Source: Denitromonas ohlonensis
GTDB lineage: Bacteria; Pseudomonadota; Gammaproteobacteria; Burkholderiales; Rhodocyclaceae
Direction of reading: 5' to 3'
Assembly (NCBI RefSeq): GCF_007625205.1
Contig: NZ_VMNI01000019.1
Span: forward strand, 1-50,174
DNA length: 50,174 nt
How positions within the stretch are numbered: the stretch's first letter is position 1; each line of letters starts with the position of its first letter. This document shows, in pieces, positions 26,201-33,147 of the stretch. The notes beneath the pieces were generated by a model. The model was not told the origin of the DNA and did not search any database. It saw only the letters and a program-made list of their open reading frames with translations. The position numbers were made by a program, and so were the translations under genes.

Positions 26201-27730
26201 TCACCCAATCCCGTAGCGCTTCAACCTCACCGCGATCGCCGAATGCGATGCTGCAAGCCGCTTGGCCAGCCGGCGGCTGGACGGGTAGTCGCGGTAAAGC
26301 CGTTGGAGCAGCGACTTTTCGAAGTCGGCGACGGCGGCGTCAAGCGTGGTGATGTCGCCGTCGGCAGTGGTGTCGGCCGGGGTGGCGGCGTCGGCGAGTT
26401 CGAGGTCGGCGGCGTCGATGACGAGGCGTTCGGCCATGGTGACGGCGCGGAAGATGGTGTTTTGGAGTTGGCGCACGTTGCCGACCCAGCGGTTGGCGAG
26501 CAGGGCGGCTTTGGCGGTGGGTGACAGGCGCATGGCGGGGCGGGCGGCCTGGGCGCAGGCGCGGGCGAGGAAGGTGTCGGCGAGCGGGAGGATGTCGCCG
26601 GGGCGGTCGCGCAGGGCGGGCATGTGCAGGTTGAGCACGTTGAGGCGGAAGAGCAGGTCTTGCCGGAAGTGGCCGGCTTCGACCATGGCTTCGAGCGGGC
26701 GGTGGGTGGCGCTGATGATGCGGACGTCGACTTTGGCTTCGCGGTCGCCGCCGACGCGGCGGAAGCTGCCGTCGTTGAGAAAGCGCAGCAGCTTGGCTTG
26801 CAGGTAGGGCGACATTTCGCCGATCTCATCCAGAAACACGGTGCCGCCGTCGGCCATTTCGAGCAGGCCCGGCTTGCCGCCGCGCAGGGCGCCGGTGAAG
26901 GCGCCGGGGGAGTAGCCGAAGAGTTCGCTCTCGGCGAGGCTCTCGGGCAGGGCGGCGCAGTTGAGCGCGAAAAAGGGTTCGGCGTGGCGGCTGCTGCCGG
27001 CGTGGCAGGCGTGGGCGAGCAGTTCTTTGCCGGTGCCGGTTTCGCCGGTGATGAGCAGCGGGGCGTCGACTTGCGCCATGCGCGCGGCGCGCTGTTTGAG
27101 TTGTTCGATTTCCGGCGATTTGCCGAGGATGGCTTCGAAGCCGCCGGCGTTGTGGTTTTGCAGCGCGCTGAGGCGTTCGCCCATGCGGCTGGGGGCGTGC
27201 AAGGTGAGCACGGCGCCGGCGGCGCGGCCGCTGGTTTCGTGCAGCGGCAGGGTTTCGAGCATGTAGGGTTCGCTGTGGATTTCGATCTCGCGCACGGGCA
27301 GGTGAAAGCCGCCGTCGACCAGCACGTCGAGCAGGCTGGGGTCGCCGATGAGGGTCTGGATGGTGGTGGCGAGCAGCGCGGATTCGGGCATGCCACAGGC
27401 GGTGACGGCGGCGCCGTTGGCGATGACGATGCGGCCCTGGGCGTCGATGGCGAACACGGGGTCGGCCTGGGAGGCGAGCAGGGCGGCGAGGTAGAGCCGC
27501 CGCTGGGCGCCGGGGAGCATATCGACCACGTCGACCGACTGCACGTCGCGCACCTGTTGCAGTTGCCCGCGCAGTTTGACGAAATCGGCCTGCGCCAATG
27601 CCGGCGCTTCAATATAGATATAGGGCGGCTCGACTTCGACGGCGGTCACGCTGAGCGCGCGCTGGGCGAGGACGGCGAGGATTTCCTGCGCGATGCCGAC
27701 GCGGTCGGCAAAGAGGATGGCAATGCGCAT
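26201..27730 (-). CDS. TyrR-like sigma-54-dependent regulator (ACT-PAS-AAA+-HTH)
   Basis: Protein of 509 aa. An ACT-like domain leads (MRIAILFADRVGIAQEILAVLAQ, residues 1-70), then a PAS domain (about 80-190). The AAA+ domain (about 205-435) has Walker A GETGTGKE, the sigma-54 contact loop GAFTGA and Walker B GGTVFLDEIGEM. The C-terminus is a TyrR-type helix-turn-helix (SSRRLAKRLAASHSAIAVRLKRYGIG). An intact GAFTGA means it should activate sigma-54 RNA polymerase, unlike E. coli TyrR. ATG 27730 fits the ACT start. It is divergent from dadA-ridA and probably senses an amino acid through the ACT or PAS domain. An operator-like palindrome lies 29 bp upstream of its start, suggesting autoregulation. 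Confidence 0.93.
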   Translation of the reverse strand: MRIAILFADRVGIAQEILAVLAQRALSVTAVEVEPPYIYIEAPALAQADFVKLRGQLQQVRDVQSVDVVDMLPGAQRRLYLAALLASQADPVFAIDAQGRIVIANGAAVTACGMPESALLATTIQTLIGDPSLLDVLVDGGFHLPVREIEIHSEPYMLETLPLHETSGRAAGAVLTLHAPSRMGERLSALQNHNAGGFEAILGKSPEIEQLKQRAARMAQVDAPLLITGETGTGKELLAHACHAGSSRHAEPFFALNCAALPESLAESELFGYSPGAFTGALRGGKPGLLEMADGGTVFLDEIGEMSPYLQAKLLRFLNDGSFRRVGGDREAKVDVRIISATHRPLEAMVEAGHFRQDLLFRLNVLNLHMPALRDRPGDILPLADTFLARACAQAARPAMRLSPTAKAALLANRWVGNVRQLQNTIFRAVTMAERLVIDAADLELADAATPADTTADGDITTLDAAVADFEKSLLQRLYRDYPSSRRLAKRLAASHSAIAVRLKRYGIG

Positions 27731-27758
27731 GGCGGCTTCCGTGTTGATTTGCGTACAG

Positions 27759-27776
27759 TGTATGGATATCAGTACA
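27759..27776. promoter_or_regulatory. TyrR-box-like palindrome 1
   Basis: TGTATGGATATCAGTACA: outer arms TGTA/TACA around a GATATC centre. It matches the second palindrome at 27840-27857 in arms and centre. It lies just upstream of the TyrR-like gene start, a position suited to autorepression. TyrR boxes of enteric bacteria have the related form TGTAAA-N6-TTTACA. Confidence 0.6.
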
Positions 27777-27839
27777 GCTGTTGCAACGTTTTGATTCGTA
27801 ATGGTCAATAGCCGTCGGTGACATGCCATTGAGCCGAGG

Positions 27840-27857
27840 TGTATTGATATCGATACA
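27840..27857. promoter_or_regulatory. TyrR-box-like palindrome 2 (probable upstream activator site)
   Basis: TGTATTGATATCGATACA, an 18-bp inverted repeat with one mismatched pair (TGTAT, N8, ATACA). It is 81 bp from the first box and about 65-80 bp upstream of the sigma-54 promoter at 27921-27937, a normal distance for an enhancer-type activator site. Confidence 0.65.
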
Positions 27858-27920
27858 CAATTCCGCACCTGCGCCTGCGGCGATGTCGCGCAAGTGATTG
27901 GTTTTCCTGCCTTTTTGCTT

Positions 27921-27937
27921 CTGGCATGGCGGTTGCT
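27921..27937 (+). promoter_or_regulatory. Sigma-54 (-24/-12) promoter of dadA-ridA
   Basis: CTGGCATGGCGGTTGCT fits the consensus YTGGCACGRNNNTTGCW with a single change (T for C after GGCA). The invariant GG (27923-27924) and GC (27935-27936) are ten bases apart as required. It lies 63 bp upstream of the dadA start, and the divergent regulator has the sigma-54-activating GAFTGA loop. Confidence 0.8.
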
Positions 27938-27999
27938 AATTGACCTAGCATTGCGGCGCCGCTTTGGTGCTGCCTCATTCACAGCGGCGGAGCGGCCTC

Positions 28000-29253
28000 A
28001 TGCAAGTCCTCATTCTTGGTAGCGGCGTGATTGGCACCACCATGGCCTATTACCTGGCGAAGGCCGGGCACGAGGTGACGGTGGTGGATCGGCAGCCCGG
28101 CCCGGCGCTGGAGACGAGCTATGCCAACGCGGGCGAGGTGTCGCCGGGCTACTCGGCACCGTGGGCCGGCCCCGGCGTGCCGGTGAAGGCGGTCAAGTGG
28201 ATGCTGATGCATCACAGCCCGCTGGTGATCAAGCCCATGCTCGATCCGGCCATGTGGCGCTGGGGCTTGGCCATGCTGCGCAACTGCACGGAGGCGCGCT
28301 ATGGCATCAACAAGGGCCGCATGGTGCGTCTGGCCGAGTACAGTCGCGATTGCCTCAAGCAGCTGCGCGCCGACACCGGCATCCAGTACGACGACCGCAC
28401 CCAGGGCACGCTGCAGTTGTTCCGCACCCAGAAGCAGCTCGACAGCGTGGGCAAGGATGTCGACGTTCTCAAGCAATACGGTGTGCCCTATCAGGTGCTG
28501 GCGGGCGATGCCTATCTGCAATACGAGCCGGCGCTGGCGCAGGTGAAGCACAAGTTTGTGGGCGCGCTGCGCCTGCCGGCCGACGAGACCGGCGACTGCT
28601 TCAAGTTCACCCAGACACTCGCCACGATGGCCGAGGCGCTGGGCGTGAAGTTCCGCTTTGGCGTGAACATTCAGGGCATCGACTGCGAAGGCGACCGCGT
28701 GACCGGTGTGCGCACCGATGCGGGCGTGCTCACTGGCGACAAGATCATCCTCGCGCTGGGCAGCTATTCGCCGCAGTTGCTCAAGCCGATCGGCATCAAG
28801 ATTCCGGTGTATCCGGTCAAAGGCTTCTCGATCACGGTGCCGATCACCGATGCCACCATGGCGCCGGAGTCGACCATCATGGACGAGACCCACAAGGTGG
28901 CGGTGACCCGTCTGGGCGACCGCATCCGGGTCGGTGGCACGGCGCAGCTGTCGGGCTACGACCTGGCGCTCGACGCCTCGCGCCAGAAGACGCTCAACCA
29001 TGTGGTGACTGACTTGTTCCCGAAAGGCGGCGATGTGAGCAAGGCCGAATTCTGGACCGGCCTGCGCCCGATGACGCCGGACGGCACGCCGATTCTGGGC
29101 GAAACGCGCTACAGCAACCTCTACCTCAGCACCGGGCACGGCACGCTGGGCTGGACCATGGCCGCCGGCACGGGCCGCGTCATGGCCGACCTGATCAGCG
29201 GCCGCCAGCCCGACATCAGCATGGAAGGGCTGACCGTTGCCCGCTACAGTTGA
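28000..29253 (+). CDS. dadA: D-amino acid dehydrogenase small subunit
   Basis: Flavoprotein of 417 aa oxidising D-amino acids (typically D-alanine) to keto acids with electrons going to quinone. The FAD motif is [24 protein letters not shown] (residues 3-26), followed by the DadA hallmarks [22 protein letters not shown] and, near the end, [38 protein letters not shown] 28000 starts the conserved sequence. It is the first gene behind the sigma-54 promoter and precedes ridA by 44 bp. No alanine racemase gene is adjacent. Confidence 0.95.
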   Translation: MQVLILGSGVIGTTMAYYLAKAGHEVTVVDRQPGPALETSYANAGEVSPGYSAPWAGPGVPVKAVKWMLMHHSPLVIKPMLDPAMWRWGLAMLRNCTEARYGINKGRMVRLAEYSRDCLKQLRADTGIQYDDRTQGTLQLFRTQKQLDSVGKDVDVLKQYGVPYQVLAGDAYLQYEPALAQVKHKFVGALRLPADETGDCFKFTQTLATMAEALGVKFRFGVNIQGIDCEGDRVTGVRTDAGVLTGDKIILALGSYSPQLLKPIGIKIPVYPVKGFSITVPITDATMAPESTIMDETHKVAVTRLGDRIRVGGTAQLSGYDLALDASRQKTLNHVVTDLFPKGGDVSKAEFWTGLRPMTPDGTPILGETRYSNLYLSTGHGTLGWTMAAGTGRVMADLISGRQPDISMEGLTVARYS

Positions 29254-29297
29254 CTGATACCCAATAAAAAAACTGACGCACCAAAGGAGAACCCGCA

Positions 29298-29675
29298 ATG
29301 AAGATTATTTCCACGACCGCAGCACCGCAGGCCATCGGCCCCTACTCGCAAGCCATCGCGCTCGACGGCTTGTTGTTCACCTCCGGCCAGATCCCGCTGA
29401 CCGCCGATGGCGCCAAGGTCGAAGGCGATATCGCCGCACAGACCGAGCAAGTGTTCAACAACCTCGAGGGCATCGTGACCAGCGCCGGCGCCACGTTGTC
29501 CGACGTGGTCAAAGTCACCGTGTTCATGACGGATCTCGGCGAGTTCGCCGCCATGAACGCCGTGTTTGCCAAGCGCTTCGGCGAGCACCGCCCGGCGCGT
29601 TCGACCGTGCAAGTGGTCGCCCTGCCGACCGGCGCCCGCGTCGAGATCGAAGCCATCGCCCGTCTGCCGCGCTAA
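29298..29675 (+). CDS. ridA: RidA-family enamine/imine deaminase
   Basis: Protein of 125 aa, close to canonical RidA (AAPQAIGPYSQAIALDGLLFTSGQIPL). It keeps the carboxylate-binding Arg (PARSTVQV) and the catalytic Glu 15 residues later (RVEIEAIA). AAAGGAGAA stands eight bases before the ATG. Behind dadA it would convert the imino acids released by the dehydrogenase and prevent 2-aminoacrylate damage to PLP enzymes. A strong terminator follows. Confidence 0.95.
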   Translation: MKIISTTAAPQAIGPYSQAIALDGLLFTSGQIPLTADGAKVEGDIAAQTEQVFNNLEGIVTSAGATLSDVVKVTVFMTDLGEFAAMNAVFAKRFGEHRPARSTVQVVALPTGARVEIEAIARLPR

Positions 29676-29807
29676 GGCGCGATCCAGCTACCCCGTCCCG
29701 GCGGCTTCCCCCGCCCGGACACGCTCCCAGGGCGCCGTCCCGATCTCCCTCAGGATCACCCGGATGGCGCCCAAAGCGCGCAAGCCCCCCCGCTTGCGTG
29801 GTTTATG

Positions 29808-29837
29808 GCCCCGACCGTGTGTTGGGGCTTTTTTTTT
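29808..29837 (+). terminator. Rho-independent terminator after dadA-ridA
   Basis: Stem GCCCCGAC (29808-29815) with GTTGGGGC (29821-29828), one G-T wobble, loop CGTGT, followed by nine T residues (29829-29837). Its tail touches the stop codon of the convergent gene at 29836. The 130 bp between the ridA stop and this hairpin hold nothing I can identify. Confidence 0.9.
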
Positions 29838-30153
29838 AGTACGGCGGAATCGGGCGCTCGGACAGCACGCGCTTGCGGCCCGCGGCGTCGTGGCGAATAT
29901 ATTCCTGGCGGCCGTTGCGACAGCGCATGTAGATCGTGTTCAGCTCTCCGCCAGACTCGGCGATGCATTCCTGCTTCGATCGCGGCGCGATGGTCACCCA
30001 CTCTGGCTGCGTTTCACGCAGCGGCTGGGTCACGCCCTCCGCAATGCCGGTACTGATCTGACCAAGCGCCTTGCCGGCGCTGTGCAGCATGGACTCGGCC
30101 GTGGCGTTGGCGGACAGCACGGCCAGCAGGCAAGTGAGCAAGGTCTTTGTCAT
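29836..30153 (-). CDS. Small exported protein of unknown function
   Basis: Protein of 105 aa. A signal peptide (MTKTLLTCLLAVLSANATAE, cleavage after ATA) precedes a mature part with two Cys in the segment KQECIAESGGELNTIYMRCRNGRQEYIRHD, which could form one disulfide. The gene starts at the stop codon of the Mrr-like gene (TGATG overlap), so the two are coupled. A longer in-frame reading upstream only runs through the Mrr gene and is not real. I recognise no family. Confidence 0.65.
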   Translation of the reverse strand: MTKTLLTCLLAVLSANATAESMLHSAGKALGQISTGIAEGVTQPLRETQPEWVTIAPRSKQECIAESGGELNTIYMRCRNGRQEYIRHDAAGRKRVLSERPIPPY

Positions 30154-31106
30154 CAGGACATCTCCATGGCGGGCGCACGCGCGGCGGCGTCGCTCTGCCG
30201 CATTGGGATCATGCCCTTGCAGCGTGGGTAGCTCGGGCAGCCCCACAGCGGCCCGCGCTTGCTGTTGCGGGCGACGAGCTTTTTGCCGCAGCTTGGGCAC
30301 GTGGGCGTGGTCCAGTCGCCATCGGTGGCTAGCGCGAGCAGCCGTTGGCGGGACTCGGGGGGCAGGCGGGCGATCATGGCGTAGAACAGTTTGGCGTCGA
30401 GCAGGGTAATGCGGTGTTCGGTGGCAAAGGCGCGGGCCTCGTCGGTGAAGCCGCCGGGCGCCATGAAGAAGGCCTTGTCGACCTTCTCGTGGACCATCAC
30501 GCCGCGCAGCTCGCGGATCGGTTTGACGCCAATGCGGCTGTTGTGTGCCTTGCATTGAACGATGGCGGTGGCCTGGCTGGGCGCGGCGTCGTCCTGAAAC
30601 AGATGAATGTCTACGCCACCGTCCGGCCCCAGCGCCGTGGTGCGCGCGCGAATGCCTTTTTCGACATAAAAGGCGCAGCACAGGTCTTCGAAACGCTTCC
30701 ATTCAATGCGATGCAACACGTCGATGGACCAGGCTTCGGGCGTGGCCGCGGGCGTCGGCACGGGCCCGCGCGGGGCGACGCGAATGCTGGGCTCGCTGCG
30801 CGGTGTGCCTTTGAGTATCTGGCGGTCCGCCGGCGAGAGGCTGGGCCACTCGGGCAAGGGGCGGGGTTTGAGAAGCTGTTTGCCCAGTTTGATCACGGCG
30901 ATTGCGCCGAACACTGCAGCGAGCACGGTGCCAATCATCGAGAAGGCGGTGCCCAGGCCTTTGAGCAGGGGCGATGTGTCGAGGATGGCGCTCAGGATTC
31001 TGGGGCCAAAGAAGCACACGCCGGCCATGACGGCTGAGAAGCGCCAATCGGAAGCTAGGGCGAGGTCGAGCGGGGAGTCCTTCGATTTGCGTCGTCGTCG
31101 GGCCAT
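30153..31106 (-). CDS. Mrr-like restriction endonuclease-fold protein with membrane segment and zinc ribbon
   Basis: Protein of 317 aa. The N-terminus is basic (MARRRRKSKD) and is followed by two hydrophobic segments (about 20-75; SAVMAGVCFFGPRILSAIL and GTAFSMIGTVLAAVFGAIAVI). An Mrr_cat domain follows (about 130-250) with the PD-(D/E)xK motif as GPDGGVDIHLF ... AIVQCKAHNS. The C-terminus is a topoisomerase-type zinc ribbon with CPSCGKKLVARNSKRGPLWGCPSYPRC (four Cys). Such proteins cut or bind DNA; soluble Mrr relatives restrict modified DNA. Membrane anchoring suggests action on incoming DNA or a housekeeping role. It is coupled to the exported protein gene downstream. ATG 31106 is used; the frame continues upstream without support. 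Confidence 0.82.
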   Translation of the reverse strand: MARRRRKSKDSPLDLALASDWRFSAVMAGVCFFGPRILSAILDTSPLLKGLGTAFSMIGTVLAAVFGAIAVIKLGKQLLKPRPLPEWPSLSPADRQILKGTPRSEPSIRVAPRGPVPTPAATPEAWSIDVLHRIEWKRFEDLCCAFYVEKGIRARTTALGPDGGVDIHLFQDDAAPSQATAIVQCKAHNSRIGVKPIRELRGVMVHEKVDKAFFMAPGGFTDEARAFATEHRITLLDAKLFYAMIARLPPESRQRLLALATDGDWTTPTCPSCGKKLVARNSKRGPLWGCPSYPRCKGMIPMRQSDAAARAPAMEMS

Positions 31107-31299
31107 GTGCGGGGTGTCATTCCATGGGCAGTCATCGAGTGGCGAAGTATATGCCAAAGGGGACGCATGATTCTTTACGGGTGTGGCCAGGCGTGTGCGG
31201 CGCCGCGGTGAAGCCCGGCCGATGCATTGCGCTGCAGCGATGTCATATGGATGTTTTTACGCCTGCGTCGCCGGCCCGGCCGACTTGCCATGGCGAGCA

Positions 31300-31347
31300 A
31301 AATGCAATTATTCTTGATGTTGTTCTTCGTGATGCAAATTTTATTGC
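31300..31347 (+). promoter_or_regulatory. AT-rich promoter/operator region before the RpiR gene
   Basis: A strikingly AT-rich stretch in otherwise GC-rich DNA. It contains ATGCAA twice (31302 and 31332) and GCAAATTTTATTGC (31334-31347), whose ends GCAA/TTGC are inverted. It is probably the promoter and autoregulatory site of the RpiR gene and supports a translation start downstream of it. Confidence 0.4.
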
Positions 31348-31396
31348 GCGCTGGCGCGGTATCAATTCCGGCCTTGATCAGGAGCTTCCCCCCCTC

Positions 31397-32335
31397 GTGA
31401 ATTCCCCGCTTTCTTCGGCGCAGCTTGTTGAGCCGCCACTCCCGCCGCGTAGCCTGGAAGCGCTGCGTGAGTTGGTGGTGTGTATTCGGCGGGGCGAGGC
31501 TGCGGTGTCCTTGGGGAAGAAGGCGCTGGATGTGGTGGCGCGGCTGGTGGATCGCCCCGAGGAAGTGGCGGTGCGTTCGATTACCGAGCTGGCGAGCACG
31601 CTCGGGGTCAACGCTTCGACGCTGTCGCGCCTGGTGCGCAGCCTGGGCTACGCGGGGTTTTCGGACTTCCAGAATGTGTTTCGCGACCGCATCGCCGGCG
31701 CGCACGGCAACTTCTATAGCCGCCAGGGCCACCGCCTGATCGATGCCGATGCCGGCGGCGACGACTACATCGGCGTGGTCGGCCAGTTGGCGCGTGAATC
31801 GATTGCCAATGTGGATGGCTTTCTCTCCCAACTCGATGCCGCCGAGCTGCGCCAGGCGGCGCGACTGCTTGCGCGTGCGCAGCGGGTGCGGGTGTTTGGG
31901 GTGCGGCAGATCCACGCGGTGACCAGTTTGATCTCGTATGGCTTGAGCCTGGTACGACCGGGGGTGTCGCAACTGGACATGCCAGGGCAGGGGCTGGCCG
32001 AAGGGCTGGCGCAATTGAGCAAGAACGATGTGCTGGTGGTGTCCAGCGTCAAACCCTATAGCCGGCGTGTGGTCGAGGTGGCGCGGGTGGCCAGCGAGGC
32101 GGGCGTTGCGGTGATTGCGCTGACCGATTCGCGCGCATCCCCCTTGGCCGCGCGGGCCCGGCACACGTTTTTCATCCCGCATCAGAGCAGTTTCATCAGC
32201 AACAGCATTGGCGCCTACGTGGTGTTCAGCGAGGGGCTGATCAATCTGGTGGCCAAAGAGTTGGGCGGCAAGGCGCTGCGGGCGCTGGAGCGACAAGAGC
32301 AGTTTCTCGATGCCCTGGGCGTCGAGATGAGATGA
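31397..32335 (+). CDS. RpiR/MurR-family transcriptional regulator with SIS domain
   Basis: Protein of about 312 aa. The N-terminal RpiR helix-turn-helix spans about residues 25-105 (EEVAVRSITELASTLGVNASTLSRLVRSLGYAGFSDFQNVFR). The C-terminal SIS sugar/acyl-phosphate-binding domain spans about 145-285 (RVRVFGVRQIHAVTSLISYGL and VLVVSSVKPYSRRVVEVARVA). GTG 31397 is chosen because AGGAG lies 11 bases upstream, the length fits the family and the preceding DNA is AT-rich and non-coding in character; an ATG at 31247 is the alternative. It heads the crotonase/acyl-CoA synthetase operon, which it probably controls. Confidence 0.85.
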   Translation: MNSPLSSAQLVEPPLPPRSLEALRELVVCIRRGEAAVSLGKKALDVVARLVDRPEEVAVRSITELASTLGVNASTLSRLVRSLGYAGFSDFQNVFRDRIAGAHGNFYSRQGHRLIDADAGGDDYIGVVGQLARESIANVDGFLSQLDAAELRQAARLLARAQRVRVFGVRQIHAVTSLISYGLSLVRPGVSQLDMPGQGLAEGLAQLSKNDVLVVSSVKPYSRRVVEVARVASEAGVAVIALTDSRASPLAARARHTFFIPHQSSFISNSIGAYVVFSEGLINLVAKELGGKALRALERQEQFLDALGVEMR

Positions 32336-32362
32336 GGTTTGACGGGATTCGGAGAGGACAAC

Positions 32363-33145
32363 ATGGCTTACGAAACGATTCTGTATGAGATGAAAAATGG
32401 CATCGCCGAGATCCGGCTCAACCGGCCGCATCGCATGAATGCGGTGACGCAGACGCTGTATGACGAGCTGAACGATGCGCTGGGCGTGGCCGAGGCCGAC
32501 AAGGACGCGCGTGTGGTGCTGCTCACCGGCGAGGGCCGCGCGTTTTGCGTGGGTGCCGACCTGAAAGAACACAAGACCGGCCGTACGGCGTTTGATCGGC
32601 GCCAGTATCTGCAAGGCGAGCAGATTGTCTGCAAGCGGCTGATGTTGCTGTCGAAGCCGGTGATTGCGGCGGTCAATGGCTATGCCTTGGGCGCAGGCGC
32701 CGAAGTGGCCATGGCCTCGGACTTCATCCTGATGGCCGAGAGCGCGCAGATCGGGCTGCCCGAGGTGAGCATCGGCAACTATCTGGGTGGTGGCGTGACC
32801 TATCTGTTGCCGCGTCTGGTCGGGCTGGCCAAGGCGCGCGAGCTGGTGTTTCTCGGTGAGCGAATCAAGGGCGAGGAGGCGGTGCGCATTGGCCTGGCCA
32901 ACCGGGTGTTGCCGGACGCGGGCTTTCTGGACGGGGTGCGCGAGTTTGCACAGCGCATCGCCAGCAAGGCGCCGTTCTCGATGCAACTGGCCAAGGAGCA
33001 GCTCAACATGGCCGCCGAGCGCACGCTCGACGCGGCGCTCACCGCCGAGCTCGAAGGCATGATGTTTGTCGGCACGACCCAGGACTGGCAGGAAGGCATC
33101 GACGCCTTCGCCGAGAAGCGCACACCGGTTTTCAAGGGGGTTTGA
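32363..33145 (+). CDS. Enoyl-CoA hydratase/isomerase family protein (crotonase)
   Basis: Protein of 260 aa. The crotonase fold is clear: NGIAEIRLNRPHRMNAVT, RAFCVGADLKE (oxyanion region), and YALGAGAEVAMASDF ... IGLPEVSIGNYLGGG. Both Glu positions of classical hydratases are present (GAEVAM and GLPEV), so hydratase activity is plausible. GGAGAGGACAAC lies upstream of ATG 32363. It is followed directly by the ADP-forming acyl-CoA synthetase gene, so its substrate is probably the CoA ester that enzyme makes. Exact pathway unknown. Confidence 0.9.
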   Translation: MAYETILYEMKNGIAEIRLNRPHRMNAVTQTLYDELNDALGVAEADKDARVVLLTGEGRAFCVGADLKEHKTGRTAFDRRQYLQGEQIVCKRLMLLSKPVIAAVNGYALGAGAEVAMASDFILMAESAQIGLPEVSIGNYLGGGVTYLLPRLVGLAKARELVFLGERIKGEEAVRIGLANRVLPDAGFLDGVREFAQRIASKAPFSMQLAKEQLNMAAERTLDAALTAELEGMMFVGTTQDWQEGIDAFAEKRTPVFKGV

Positions 33146-33147
33146 AC

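Noticed and set aside
29836-30702. 288-codon minus-strand frame suggesting a longer or frameshifted version of the small exported protein
   Set aside because: Its first two thirds overlap the Mrr gene out of frame with nonsense composition; a proper signal-peptide start occurs at 30153.
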